In this document: positions 42,999 through 52,488 of the stretch, in pieces
How the letters are laid out: every line of letters begins with the position of its first letter
How positions within the stretch are numbered: position 1 is the first letter of the stretch
NCBI RefSeq assembly: GCF_000298295.1
Contig: NZ_AMGM01000020.1
Span: 1-59,570, forward strand
Length of the DNA stretch: 59,570 nucleotides
From: Cecembia lonarensis LW9
GTDB taxonomy: Bacteria; Bacteroidota; Bacteroidia; Cytophagales; Cyclobacteriaceae
Direction of reading: 5' to 3'
The notes under the pieces: generated by a model
Database searches by the model: none
What the model saw: only the letters and a program-made list of their open reading frames with translations
What the model was told of the DNA's origin: nothing
Made by a program: the position numbers and the translations under genes

Positions 42999-43928
42999 AT
43001 GACAATGAGATGGCTTTTGGCCCTATTGCTTACAGGAATCCTGATAAGCTGTGACAGTCAGGAAGATAAAAAAGGTCGTTTTTTATTGAAAGGGAATGAG
43101 AAACTCAAAGAGAACGACACCAAATCGGCGATAGACTTTTACTCTGAAGCCATTAAAATTGATCCGGAGTTTATCGATGCCCTTTATAATCGGGCCTTGG
43201 TATATCAAAGGACCAATAGGCTGGATGAAGCCATTAGGGACTATGGTGCAGTATTGGCTATTTCAAGGACGCACAGGACTTCTCTTTTCCAAAGAGGGCT
43301 TGCCCTATTGGATAATGGTGAATATTATAAGGCATTATCAGATGCCGAAATGTCCATTCAGCTTTTTCCCGATAACTGGCAAAGCCATTTCCTCCATGGT
43401 TTGGTTTTGGAACAGTTAAATAATCATGACGATGCTTTGGCCGCTTTTGAAAAGGGGCTTCAGCTCGAACCGGAAAATTCAGATCTCTTGGTGAATAAAG
43501 CCATCATACTCTTTCAGCAAAGAAATTTTGGTGAGGCCAAGGAAACACTTCAAAAGGCAGAAAAAATCAACCCTGAGGAGGCCAATATTTACAACTTACG
43601 TTCAATGATCTTATTCGAGGAAGAGCGTGTTGATTTGGCTTTGGGAGAAGTAGAAAAAGCCATAAGCCTCAACCCAAGGGATGCTTATTACTTCAATAAC
43701 AGAGGCCTATACAAACTCTATTTAGGCGATCTGGAAAGTGGTCTGGAAGACATCAACTTCAGTTTAAGACAAAACTCCAGAAACTTGTATGCCTTGAGAA
43801 ACAAAGGCATCTATTATGCTAAAAAAGGCCAAAAAGAGTTAGCCCTGAGGTATTTGGAGGATGTTTATGAAAAAGCCCCTGACATGGAGCTTGTTGAAGC
43901 TTACCTTAAGTTAACTCAAGCGCTTTGA
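42999..43928 (+). CDS. TPR-repeat lipoprotein
   Basis: 309 residues. A lipobox LISC at about 15-18 ends the signal MRWLLALLLTGILISC, so the protein is probably lipid-anchored; DSQEDKK follows. The rest is a run of about eight TPR motifs (AIDFYSEAIKIDPEFIDALYNRALVYQRT, LDEAIRDYGAVLAI, DDALAAFEKGLQLEPENSDLLVNKAIILFQ and so on). TPR proteins are adaptors for protein interactions. Ten bases separate it from the AI-2E gene, so they form a unit. Its stop codon overlaps the end of the convergent hybrid kinase gene by 13 bases. Confidence 0.88.
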   Translation: MTMRWLLALLLTGILISCDSQEDKKGRFLLKGNEKLKENDTKSAIDFYSEAIKIDPEFIDALYNRALVYQRTNRLDEAIRDYGAVLAISRTHRTSLFQRGLALLDNGEYYKALSDAEMSIQLFPDNWQSHFLHGLVLEQLNNHDDALAAFEKGLQLEPENSDLLVNKAIILFQQRNFGEAKETLQKAEKINPEEANIYNLRSMILFEEERVDLALGEVEKAISLNPRDAYYFNNRGLYKLYLGDLESGLEDINFSLRQNSRNLYALRNKGIYYAKKGQKELALRYLEDVYEKAPDMELVEAYLKLTQAL

Positions 43929-46900
43929 CTCGCAATTTTCAGTACCTCTTTGATTTTCCTTAAGAGCTCCGAAGCATCAATAGGTTTGGCTACATAACCA
44001 TCAAAACCCGTCTTTTCAATCCTTTCCATGACTTCAACCTTATCTGCTGCAGAAAGTGCCAATACGGGTACATCGGTTATTTCTTTTATCTTTTCGGTGG
44101 CATCAAATCCATTCATGACAGGCATTTGAATATCCATTAAGATACAATCATATTCACCATCCTGAACGGCTTCCACCGCCAATTTACCATTACTCACCCT
44201 GTGGTATTGGATACCCCATTTCTTGATGATTTTCCCCAGTACCAAGGCATTGACGTCATTGTCTTCTGCCATCAAAAGTTTGACTTCAGCCAAAGATTTT
44301 GGTCTTTTCACTTCAGGCTTCTCCGGCTCTGCTACAGTTTCTTCCTTTTCAACCTGAGGGGTTTCAGTTTCAGGTGCTTCTTTTTCGGCTTCTACCTGTG
44401 GTGCGGCTTCAACTTTGGCCGGCTTGATTTCAACTACAGGTTTATGCTCTGTATTGGCCTCCAAGCCCGGTTGGCCAAATACTTTTTCAAATTCAATTTC
44501 AAAGAAGAAGGTTGACCCGGCTCCGATTTCAGAGTGAAGGTTGATCTGACTTTCCATAAGTCCCAACAGCTTCTTCGTGATGGCAAGCCCTAAGCCAGTG
44601 CCTCCGTATTTTTTACTGAAGGAATGCTGAACCTGATCAAATTCGTTAAAAATCCTATCCTTATGTTCAGGGGCTATACCTATGCCATTGTCTTTGACTT
44701 CAAAGTAAATCCTAATGCGATCAGCTTCATTCTTCTTTACATCTACAGTCAGGTCAACGTTACCATTATCTGTGAACTTTAGGGCATTGGTGATCAGGTT
44801 ATTTAGCACTTGAGAAAGCCTTACTTTATCACCTTTGACCTCCATGTTGATGTCTTTATTGAAATGAAGGTTCAGTTTGTTGCCACTATCTTTTGCATGG
44901 TATTCCAAACCGCTGATCACATGCTTGATGACCTCTTCCAAATTCATTGGGCTTACCTCCAGGGTCAGTTTCCCGGCTTCAATTTTTTGGAAGTCCAGCA
45001 GGTCATTGATCATGGTAATCAGGTTATCTACTGCAAAATTGATGGTATTGAAAGCAGCAGCCTGCACAGTGGTATGATCATCCTGTAGCAAAGAATACAC
45101 TGATCCTGAAATGGCATTGAGCGGTGTTCTAAGTTCATGACTAATGATGGACAAGAACTCCGATTTGATCTGACTGGCTTTCAAAGCTTCTTCTTTGGCA
45201 TCCTTAAGTTTGTCCTCAAATTGCTTCTGATCCGTAATATCGGTGAGGTAGCCATACCATACCACATCTCCATTTTCCAAAAGCTCAGGCTTGGCGGCTC
45301 CCAAAACCCACTTATAGTTTTGGCTCTCCGGCTTTATAATCCTGAACTTACATGTCCATGGACTGAGTTTTCTAGCGGAAGAAACGGTTGATGTGAGTAC
45401 ATTGGCCATATCTTCAGGGTGGACTTTGGAAATGGCTTTGCCCACATCTTTGAAATCTGCCAGCTCGTTATCCTTCAATCCCAATAGATTTTTTATTCCC
45501 GGGCTCATGTAGGAAAACTTCATTTCCCCTTCCTTATCGACAACAAACTGATAAAGTGCACCGGGAATCTGTTCGGTCAAATGAGTAAGAAAATCTGATG
45601 GCACCTTTTCAGTTTGGGATATTTGCCTTATTTCTGATATCTCTCTTACACTGGAAATAATGTAGCTGGTCTCTTGAATTTGCACCAGCTTCGCCGCAAT
45701 TTCAACATTCAGGTCTTCACCGCTTTCCTGATGAATCTTGCTTTGATAGGTTTTTATACCTTCTGAGCCGAGTTGACTGATATGATTTTCCCATACTTCC
45801 TTCTGTTCAAACAAAGGCTCAAGCTTTGCAATTTCCTTAGGGAAACTTTGGGCATCCTCAGCTCCATACTTTTTGACTGCTTCTTTGTTGAAAAATATGA
45901 TTTCCCCAGAAAGGTTGGTCAAGAAGACCCCATCGGGATATGCCTCCAGGATTTCTTTGAACAAGGCCAGTTGGTTAAGGTATTCCTGGTCCTTGCTGAC
46001 ATCCTGAATGGTCCCAAAAATTCTGGAAGGCTGATTGGTCAGCACCTGTGCCCTTCCGGAAAGCTGTATCCATTTTAAGCCATCTTCCCCAGCCTTTACC
46101 TGCAACAACAGGTCAACTTCCTTACTGGAAGAAATCAAGGAGGAAATGGCATTTTTTACCAAGGCCCTATCTACTGGCTGAAAGAGGTTTATCATCCCCT
46201 CCAATGGTAATTCAGTATACTTCTTTAAACCGAAAATGGCACAAAGTTCATCGGAGAAATATACGCTGTTACTCGCTGTATTGATCTCCCAAAAGCCTAG
46301 ATGGCTAAGTTTTTCTCCTAAAGCATATAGCTCATTGAGCTCTTGCTTTTGCTCAAGTGTGGTTTTAAATGCGGTTATGTCTCTGGCTACGGCGTAGAAC
46401 TTACCCACAATAAAGTGTACATTGAACTCAAACCAGCGATATGCTCCACTTTTACTTAATAATCTAGCTTCAAAGTTGGTGTTTTTTCGTTCCTGTCTGA
46501 TATCGAAAAGCAAGGATTTAACCTTTTCTAGATCATCAGGGTGAAAGTAACTGCAAAGTTCAATGTTGATGATTTCTTCCGGGCTGTAACCCAAGATGGG
46601 TTTTATGGAACTACTGACCCAGGTAAGAAAAGACTCCTGTCCGATACCAATCAGATCGATGGCATTTCTGAAGAAATACTGTGAATCGTTTTTATTGGGC
46701 AGGCCCTGACCTCTCAATTCCTTTCCTTTATAAAATAAAAAGTAATTGGATGCATTCTCCTGAGGTAATTCCAGGAAAAAGGTATACTCCACACCCATAA
46801 AGGTCAAAATCAGCTCTTCATTGAATATGTAGGAGTTGATGTCCAGTCCTAGTCCCACCAGATTTCTTTCATCCAAAAACTGTCCTATCTGATTTTCAAA

Positions 46901-47014
46901 AGCCTGATTGCTATAAAAAATATTATAGGGATAGGAATCATCAGCTAAAAAAACCATTTCGCTGGATTCGAATATTATCTTCTTAAAAGTATTATTTATA
47001 CCTCTTTCCTTCAT
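43916..47014 (-). CDS. PAS-domain hybrid histidine kinase / response regulator
   Basis: 1032 residues. About 1-600 is a chain of PAS domains (for example around ILGYSPEEIINIELCSYFHPDDLEKVKS and LGFWEINTASNSVYFSDELCAIFG). The dimerisation domain has the phosphorylated histidine in IISHELRTPLNAISG near residue 622. The ATPase domain has QVLNNLITNALKFTDNG, DNGIGIAPEHKDRIF and GTGLGLAI. A 60-residue Glu/Pro-rich linker leads to a receiver domain (about 915-1030) with the acceptor aspartate in DIQMPVMNG near 960 and a conserved LALSA. No membrane segment is seen, so the protein is probably cytosolic and senses an internal signal. It overlaps the TPR gene tail to tail. Confidence 0.92.
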   Translation of the reverse strand: MKERGINNTFKKIIFESSEMVFLADDSYPYNIFYSNQAFENQIGQFLDERNLVGLGLDINSYIFNEELILTFMGVEYTFFLELPQENASNYFLFYKGKELRGQGLPNKNDSQYFFRNAIDLIGIGQESFLTWVSSSIKPILGYSPEEIINIELCSYFHPDDLEKVKSLLFDIRQERKNTNFEARLLSKSGAYRWFEFNVHFIVGKFYAVARDITAFKTTLEQKQELNELYALGEKLSHLGFWEINTASNSVYFSDELCAIFGLKKYTELPLEGMINLFQPVDRALVKNAISSLISSSKEVDLLLQVKAGEDGLKWIQLSGRAQVLTNQPSRIFGTIQDVSKDQEYLNQLALFKEILEAYPDGVFLTNLSGEIIFFNKEAVKKYGAEDAQSFPKEIAKLEPLFEQKEVWENHISQLGSEGIKTYQSKIHQESGEDLNVEIAAKLVQIQETSYIISSVREISEIRQISQTEKVPSDFLTHLTEQIPGALYQFVVDKEGEMKFSYMSPGIKNLLGLKDNELADFKDVGKAISKVHPEDMANVLTSTVSSARKLSPWTCKFRIIKPESQNYKWVLGAAKPELLENGDVVWYGYLTDITDQKQFEDKLKDAKEEALKASQIKSEFLSIISHELRTPLNAISGSVYSLLQDDHTTVQAAAFNTINFAVDNLITMINDLLDFQKIEAGKLTLEVSPMNLEEVIKHVISGLEYHAKDSGNKLNLHFNKDINMEVKGDKVRLSQVLNNLITNALKFTDNGNVDLTVDVKKNEADRIRIYFEVKDNGIGIAPEHKDRIFNEFDQVQHSFSKKYGGTGLGLAITKKLLGLMESQINLHSEIGAGSTFFFEIEFEKVFGQPGLEANTEHKPVVEIKPAKVEAAPQVEAEKEAPETETPQVEKEETVAEPEKPEVKRPKSLAEVKLLMAEDNDVNALVLGKIIKKWGIQYHRVSNGKLAVEAVQDGEYDCILMDIQMPVMNGFDATEKIKEITDVPVLALSAADKVEVMERIEKTGFDGYVAKPIDASELLRKIKEVLKIASQSA

Positions 47015-47159
47015 CGGAAGTTATATATAAAACTGTCTGTAACTGTACACTAATGGGTGAAAATTGCGGTACTATACAATAATCCGTGTAAACATACATC
47101 AAATTGTTTTTTATACCAAATATTTTGCTTTTAAAATCTATATTTTTGTTTTTTAGCCA

Positions 47160-48377
47160 TCAAATTCCGAATTCTACCTGAAACATAGCAGTCCAGGAGT
47201 TGCCTGCATTGTCAAACCTTGAGAGGCCTTCTAACCATTTGTAGCCTACATTAGCCTGAAACTTAATCCTATGGCCATTGACGTACCTAGAAAAGCCAAG
47301 CAATACCTCATCTACCCTATCCTGAAACTGCAGGATTTCCGCATCTGGTGTCACTTTAGAATACCTTACAGCCAGTTCATTTTTTCTGTCCAACATTCTA
47401 CTGACCTGGGTATTGATTCCCCACCCTACCTGCACAATCCGGAGTTCACCGAGATCATTACTTGTAAATGGATCTGGGGACCTTCTCTCCAAATATTCTC
47501 CCAATACAGCCCAACCCATATATTTAAACACACCATCCACTATAAAGCTGTTCATATCCCTGGGTTCAAAAAGGCTTGGCCCCAATTGGCCTCCTGTCCT
47601 ATTTGCTTTTTCATTGGCGGATAGGGTAAGCCCAATTGAAAGTTTGGGCTTTGGCTCAAATTCAAGATCCCCTTCCGAATAATCACCATTATTCCTGAAT
47701 GAACCAAAAGGCAAATACTCGAGCCTCCCAGTATAGCTCAACCCATCATCAACAGCTGACGCATTCCTGCCATCTCCTGTGGTCAAAGCTCCTTTTATCT
47801 GCAATTCCCCACCTTTTCTGAAGGGAAAAGTTTTATAGGCAAACAAGCCAAAATCCCGGTCAATATTGAAAAGCGCATTAGCCGTGGAACGATCTGCAAA
47901 TTGCAGGTTACCGGAACTGTTTACCCTTTGCCTGTTGCCTGGAAGTTTGGATTGTCCAAACCCAAAATACAGATTGTCATTTACGATGTAATATACAATC
48001 GCATCCCTCACAGGCTGTGCAATCAGGGCATTTTCCAAATCCAGATCTGCCCGGGAAAATGCGAGTTGAATATAATATTGCAACCTGGGGTGGCCGACAA
48101 AACCATCAAACCGCAACCTAAGTCTCCTCACCCGCATTTCGTATTGATTGACCCTAAAGTCATCACCTTCCAAGGTATTTAACCCTGCTCGATTTTGCAT
48201 CCTGAATCTAAAATTCATCAAAAACAAAGAGTCCTTGGAAAAACTGACCCCATCTTCAACTGTTATCAAAGCCCTTTCATCGGATTCCACCACTTGTGCC
48301 ATTGTGGATGAAAAAAAATGAAAATAAAAGAAAAGAGTTATCAAAAATACAACCCCCTTACCAGCTCTAAGGATCAT
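47160..48377 (-). CDS. Outer-membrane porin, phosphate-selective porin O/P family
   Basis: 405 residues from the ATG at 48377; a GTG three codons upstream (48386) is possible. A signal peptide ends SSTMAQVVES. The barrel shows alternating strands (FRFRMQNRAGLNTLEGDDF, MRVRRLRLRFDGFVGHPRLQYYIQLAFSRADLDLENA), the conserved start of Bacteroidota porins of this class (phosphate-selective porin, PF07396 type as I recall), and ends SWTAMFQVEFGI with the terminal aromatic residue. A role in anion or phosphate uptake is likely; no phosphate uptake genes are adjacent. It is in its own unit between the kinase and aconitase. Confidence 0.82.
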   Translation of the reverse strand: MILRAGKGVVFLITLFFYFHFFSSTMAQVVESDERALITVEDGVSFSKDSLFLMNFRFRMQNRAGLNTLEGDDFRVNQYEMRVRRLRLRFDGFVGHPRLQYYIQLAFSRADLDLENALIAQPVRDAIVYYIVNDNLYFGFGQSKLPGNRQRVNSSGNLQFADRSTANALFNIDRDFGLFAYKTFPFRKGGELQIKGALTTGDGRNASAVDDGLSYTGRLEYLPFGSFRNNGDYSEGDLEFEPKPKLSIGLTLSANEKANRTGGQLGPSLFEPRDMNSFIVDGVFKYMGWAVLGEYLERRSPDPFTSNDLGELRIVQVGWGINTQVSRMLDRKNELAVRYSKVTPDAEILQFQDRVDEVLLGFSRYVNGHRIKFQANVGYKWLEGLSRFDNAGNSWTAMFQVEFGI

Positions 48378-48699
48378 AGTATCCACCTACTTTTTGGTTT
48401 CAAAACGGATTAAATATAAATGAATTTTACAAATATTGATACGCTCTGTTAAACAAAGACAATTTGAAACATTGTAATGCATTTTTGAGGATTTAAAAAT
48501 TCAGCATTACTAAAACGGCCCATGGCAAAGCAAAGTTTTGCAACCCAACAGAAGCGTGGAAAAATCCTCTCATACTTTCAACCCGAAATATGAATTAGAA
48601 TTTCTATTACAAACCCTAATGCATAATTCGGGTTCAAGAAAGCGCAAAAAAAGGCCGGTTGAAATTCAACCGGCCGGTAATGGGTCATCCCCTCAAGAT
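48378..48699. other. Spacer with an imperfect palindrome and a terminator
   Basis: 48580-48634 is an imperfect inverted pair of about 18 bases (AACCCGAAATATGAATTAG against CTAATGCATAATTCGGGTT) around a TTTCTATTACAAAC loop; this looks like a dispersed extragenic palindrome. The aconitase terminator follows at 48645-48675. The part next to the porin start is an AT-rich leader. No gene is seen. Confidence 0.6.
48645..48675 (-). terminator. Terminator of the aconitase gene
   Basis: On the minus strand GGCCGGTTGAA-T-TTCAACCGGCC (11-bp perfect stem) followed by TTTTTTTG; about 25 bases after the stop codon. Confidence 0.9.
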
Positions 48700-50961
48700 T
48701 TATACACCTGCCTTGATCAGATTCAATGCAGACCCTGCTTTGAACCAAGCAATTTGGCCCTGATTGTAGGTATGGTTGACCTTGATTTCGTCTTTGCTTC
48801 CATCGGCATGGTTTAGCACCACTGTCAAAGGCTTCCCTGGAGCGAAAGAGGTCAAGCCCAAGATATCAATCGCATCATCTTCCTGAATCAGGTCATAGTC
48901 TGCAGGGTTGTCGAAAGTCAATGCCAGCATACCTTGTTTTTTCAGGTTAGTTTCATGAATTCTGGCAAATGATTTCACCAAAATCGCCCTTACTCCAAGG
49001 AAACGAGGCTCCATGGCAGCATGTTCCCTTGAGGAACCTTCTCCGTAGTTTTCATCGCCCACCACAATTGAACCTATGCCCTGAAGTTTATACTGACGTT
49101 GAACGGCGGGAACTTCTCCATACTCTCCAGTCAGTTGATTTTTGACTTTATTGGTCTCACCATTGTAAGCATTGACTGCCCCAATCAACATGTTGTTGGA
49201 AATGTTATCCAGGTGTCCTCTGAATCTCAGCCATGGTCCTGCCATGGAAATGTGATCCGTGGTACACTTGCCTTTGGCTTTGATCAACAGCTTCAGGCCA
49301 TGAAGATCTGTTCCTTCCCAAGCTTGGAAGGGCTCCAATAACTGTAACCTTTCAGATTTAGAATCCACAAGAACCTCCACCTGAGAACCGTCTTCTGCCG
49401 GGGCTAGGTATCCTGCATCTTCCACAGCAAACCCTTTTGTTGGCAACTCCAAACCTCTTGGCTCATCCAATTTGACCTGCTGACCTTCTTCATTGGTCAA
49501 AGTATCAGTCACTGGGTTGAAGGTAAGGTCTCCCGCGATGGCCAAGGCCGTTACGATTTCAGGAGAGGCCACAAATGCGTGGGTGTTAGGGTTACCATCC
49601 GCACGCTTCGCAAAGTTTCTGTTGAAAGAGGTGATGATAGAGTTTTTTTCCTGTTTGTCAGCACCGTGTCTAGCCCACTGTCCTATACATGGACCACAAG
49701 CATTGGCTAAGACTACACCACCCATTTTTCCAAAAATATCCAAGAAGCCATCTCTGTCTACGGTAAAGCGTACCTGCTCTGATCCTGGGGTAATGGTGTA
49801 TTCTGATTTGGCCAGTAATTTTTTATCTACTGCCTGTTGGGCAAGAGAAGCTGCCCTGGAAATATCTTCATAAGAAGAGTTCGTACACGAGCCTATAAGC
49901 CCTACCTCTAATTTTGCCGGCCATCCATTTTCTTTAACTGCTGCAGCAAATTTGGAAAGTGGCCAAGCCAGATCCGGTGTAAAAGGACCATTGATATGGG
50001 GTTCTAGCTCCGATAAGTTAATTTCAATTACCTGATCAAAATATTTTTCAGGCTGCTCATACACCTCAGGATCACCGGTTAGGTGCTCTTTGATGGCATT
50101 GGCCATATCGGCAATATCTCCTCTTTCTGTACCTCTTAGGTAAGCTTCAGATTTTTCATCATAACCAAAAATTGAAGTTGTAGCGCCAATTTCTGCACCC
50201 ATGTTACAGATTGTCCCCTTTCCGGTTGCTGAAAGTGAGGTAGCTCCTTCACCAAAATATTCTACAACGGAACCTGTTCCACCTTTAACAGTCAGTATCC
50301 CTGCCACTTTGAGGATGACATCTTTAGCGGCAGTCCAGCCCGATAATTTTCCGGTTAATTTAACACCGATGAGTTTGGGGAATTTCAGTTCCCAGGGCAA
50401 GCCGGCCATCACATCGCAGGCGTCTGCTCCACCCACTCCTATGGCGATCATGCCCAGACCACCTGCGTTTGGTGTATGTGAATCTGTTCCGATCATCATA
50501 CCTCCTGGGAAAGCGTAATTTTCAAGGACTACTTGGTGAATGATACCCGCCCCAGGCTTCCAGAATCCGATCCCATATTTATTGGAAACAGAAGCAAGAA
50601 AGTCGTACACTTCCCTATTTTTATCTTTAGCCTTATTCAAGTCAGCGGTAGCACCTACTTCAGCCTGAATCAAGTGATCACAGTGAACAGTAGAAGGAAC
50701 GGCTACTTTATCCCTGCCTGCCTGCATAAACTGCAAAAGGGCCATTTGTGCAGTAGCATCCTGCATAGCCACACGGTCAGGGTTGAAATCCACATAAGAC
50801 ACTCCCCTTTCGTAAGCTGCAGCGGCATCTCCTTCTGTCAAGTGTGCATATAATATTTTTTCGGTCAAGGTCAGTGGTCTTCCCACAGCTTTTCTGGCAG
50901 CCGCTATCCTAGAGGGATATTTTTCGTAGACCGCCTTGATCATTTCTATATCAAAAGCCAT
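48700..50961 (-). CDS. Aconitate hydratase, mitochondrial type
   Basis: 753 residues, the length of the mitochondrial-type (not AcnB) enzyme. The three 4Fe-4S cysteines are in SCTNSSYED (one) and [11 protein letters not shown] (two). Other signatures are [19 protein letters not shown] and [20 protein letters not shown]. It interconverts citrate and isocitrate in the TCA cycle. It has its own -7 box and terminator, so it is a single transcription unit. In the Bacteroidota this type is the usual one; the symbol acnA is not applied because E. coli AcnA is longer. Confidence 0.95.
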   Translation of the reverse strand: MAFDIEMIKAVYEKYPSRIAAARKAVGRPLTLTEKILYAHLTEGDAAAAYERGVSYVDFNPDRVAMQDATAQMALLQFMQAGRDKVAVPSTVHCDHLIQAEVGATADLNKAKDKNREVYDFLASVSNKYGIGFWKPGAGIIHQVVLENYAFPGGMMIGTDSHTPNAGGLGMIAIGVGGADACDVMAGLPWELKFPKLIGVKLTGKLSGWTAAKDVILKVAGILTVKGGTGSVVEYFGEGATSLSATGKGTICNMGAEIGATTSIFGYDEKSEAYLRGTERGDIADMANAIKEHLTGDPEVYEQPEKYFDQVIEINLSELEPHINGPFTPDLAWPLSKFAAAVKENGWPAKLEVGLIGSCTNSSYEDISRAASLAQQAVDKKLLAKSEYTITPGSEQVRFTVDRDGFLDIFGKMGGVVLANACGPCIGQWARHGADKQEKNSIITSFNRNFAKRADGNPNTHAFVASPEIVTALAIAGDLTFNPVTDTLTNEEGQQVKLDEPRGLELPTKGFAVEDAGYLAPAEDGSQVEVLVDSKSERLQLLEPFQAWEGTDLHGLKLLIKAKGKCTTDHISMAGPWLRFRGHLDNISNNMLIGAVNAYNGETNKVKNQLTGEYGEVPAVQRQYKLQGIGSIVVGDENYGEGSSREHAAMEPRFLGVRAILVKSFARIHETNLKKQGMLALTFDNPADYDLIQEDDAIDILGLTSFAPGKPLTVVLNHADGSKDEIKVNHTYNQGQIAWFKAGSALNLIKAGV

Positions 50962-51008
50962 TTCAAATATATTTAGAGGTAAATGTTCATTAGGTTACAA
51001 ATCGTCCG

Positions 51009-51016
51009 CAAAGATA
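51009..51016 (-). promoter_or_regulatory. -7 box TATCTTTG of the aconitase promoter
   Basis: On the minus strand TATCTTTGCGG, 47 bases before the ATG. The same eleven bases occur before the acyl-CoA reductase gene (55276-55286, reverse). A -33 TTTG at the ideal spacing was not found. Confidence 0.5.
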
Positions 51017-51088
51017 AAAATTCAGTGCAAAAATGGAAGCGAAATTCTGCCAGACAGTTTTATTTATAACCAATTTAAAAAAAGAGGC

Positions 51089-52395
51089 TTAAGCAACCCA
51101 AAGCCAAACGGAAAAGCCAAAAACCAAGGTTGCGGCCAGAAAAAAATACACCGTATACCTGAAAATTTCTTTAGCGGGCACCCCGGTAATGCTAAGTAAT
51201 GGTAAAGCCCAAAAGGGTTGTAGCATGTTGGACAACTGATCCCCGTAAGCAAATGCCATAATCATCTTGGGGATGTCCAGCCCCATTTTTATGGCTGCCT
51301 CCATCATGACTGGCCCTTGGATAGCCCACTGACCTCCCCCTGAAGGGATAAAAAAATTCACCAGTGCAGCACTTAAAAATGATAACACTGGGAAAGTTTG
51401 TGGGCCAGAACGAAACACCATATCCTCGGCGAGCATAAGTAGTAATCCTGAATATTTCATCATACCCAAAATACCGGCATAGAAAGGAAATTGTAATATG
51501 ATATCCGTAGCTCCCTTCACGGCATGGCTCAGGGCTGAGGCAAAAGATTTCAGGCTACCAAAAAACATCAAACCCAAAGCCAAAAGGGTGAAGTTAACAA
51601 AATTCAGATCAATAAATGACCAGTCTTGGTCCCGGATTTTGAGGATTTCGACAATGATAAGCATAGCCATCAAAGCACCTACAAGCAGGCCAGTTTTGTC
51701 TCTTCCTACCTCTTTGCCCTCATAAATGAATGTGATCGATGGCAATGCTACCTTTCCATATTGTTTGCGTGAAAGCCAAAACATGACTCCCAGTAGTACA
51801 AGTATCAAGATAAGATTGCCCCATAAATTATAAGCAGAAAAAACAGTTTGGTCTATGGGTACCAAGCCAATGACTTCTTGAAGGAAGTGGCCGGACTCTG
51901 CTACTTTCAGGGTGGATGAGCCGGAAAGGCCTCCATGCCAGACCAACATTCCCAGATACCCTGAAGCAGCAACCAATGGATAGTTGATGGAATTTTTTTT
52001 TCTTGCGCAGATTCCCCTATTTTTCGGGCTAAAATCGCCCCAAGAACCAAACCGAAACCCCAATTGAGGTAACCTCCAGCCATGGCCATACTTCCCGTCA
52101 ACAGTACCGCCTGGGTGTTTGAATTCACCATCCCAGAAAGCTTTCTCAGCAGGCTATCAACAGGCTTGGATAGTGCCAGCGTATGCCCAAACACCAATAT
52201 AAGGACCATTTGCATGGTGAATTCCAAAAGGTCCCAAAAACCCGATTTCCAAAAGCTAAGGACAGTGTAACCATATTCAATATAAGATACATCTGACGGC
52301 CTGGTCCACCATATAGCAGCAACAAAAACAATCAAACTGAGTAGAAGTGCAATTTCAAAAGTAGAAGGAAATGAAAATCTTTTTACAAGTTGCAT
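51089..52395 (-). pseudogene. Short-chain fatty acid transporter (AtoE-like), frameshifted at a 9-base homopolymer
   Basis: The first part (from 52395, MQLVKRFSFPSTFEIALLLSL) runs in frame to about 52002 (GAILARKIGESAQEKK), then diverges. The second part (ending at 51089) takes up the protein with NSINYPLVAASGYLGMLVWHGGLSGSSTLKVAESG and continues to FSVWLWVA. Together they make a normal-length (about 435 residues) transporter of the AtoE/short-chain fatty acid family with many hydrophobic segments. The break is a run of nine T at 51993-52001 (A on the coding strand). One added or lost base would restore the frame. It could be a sequencing error, a phase-variable gene or a recent mutation. The family takes up butyrate, acetoacetate and similar acids. 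Confidence 0.85.
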
Positions 52396-52488
52396 AGCGG
52401 CTAGGGTCCATTTCTCAGGGCTAATATTAAAATTTCTTTTGGGTAAAAAAATCGGATTTACTTAACTTTAATATTTAAAACTTAAAAG

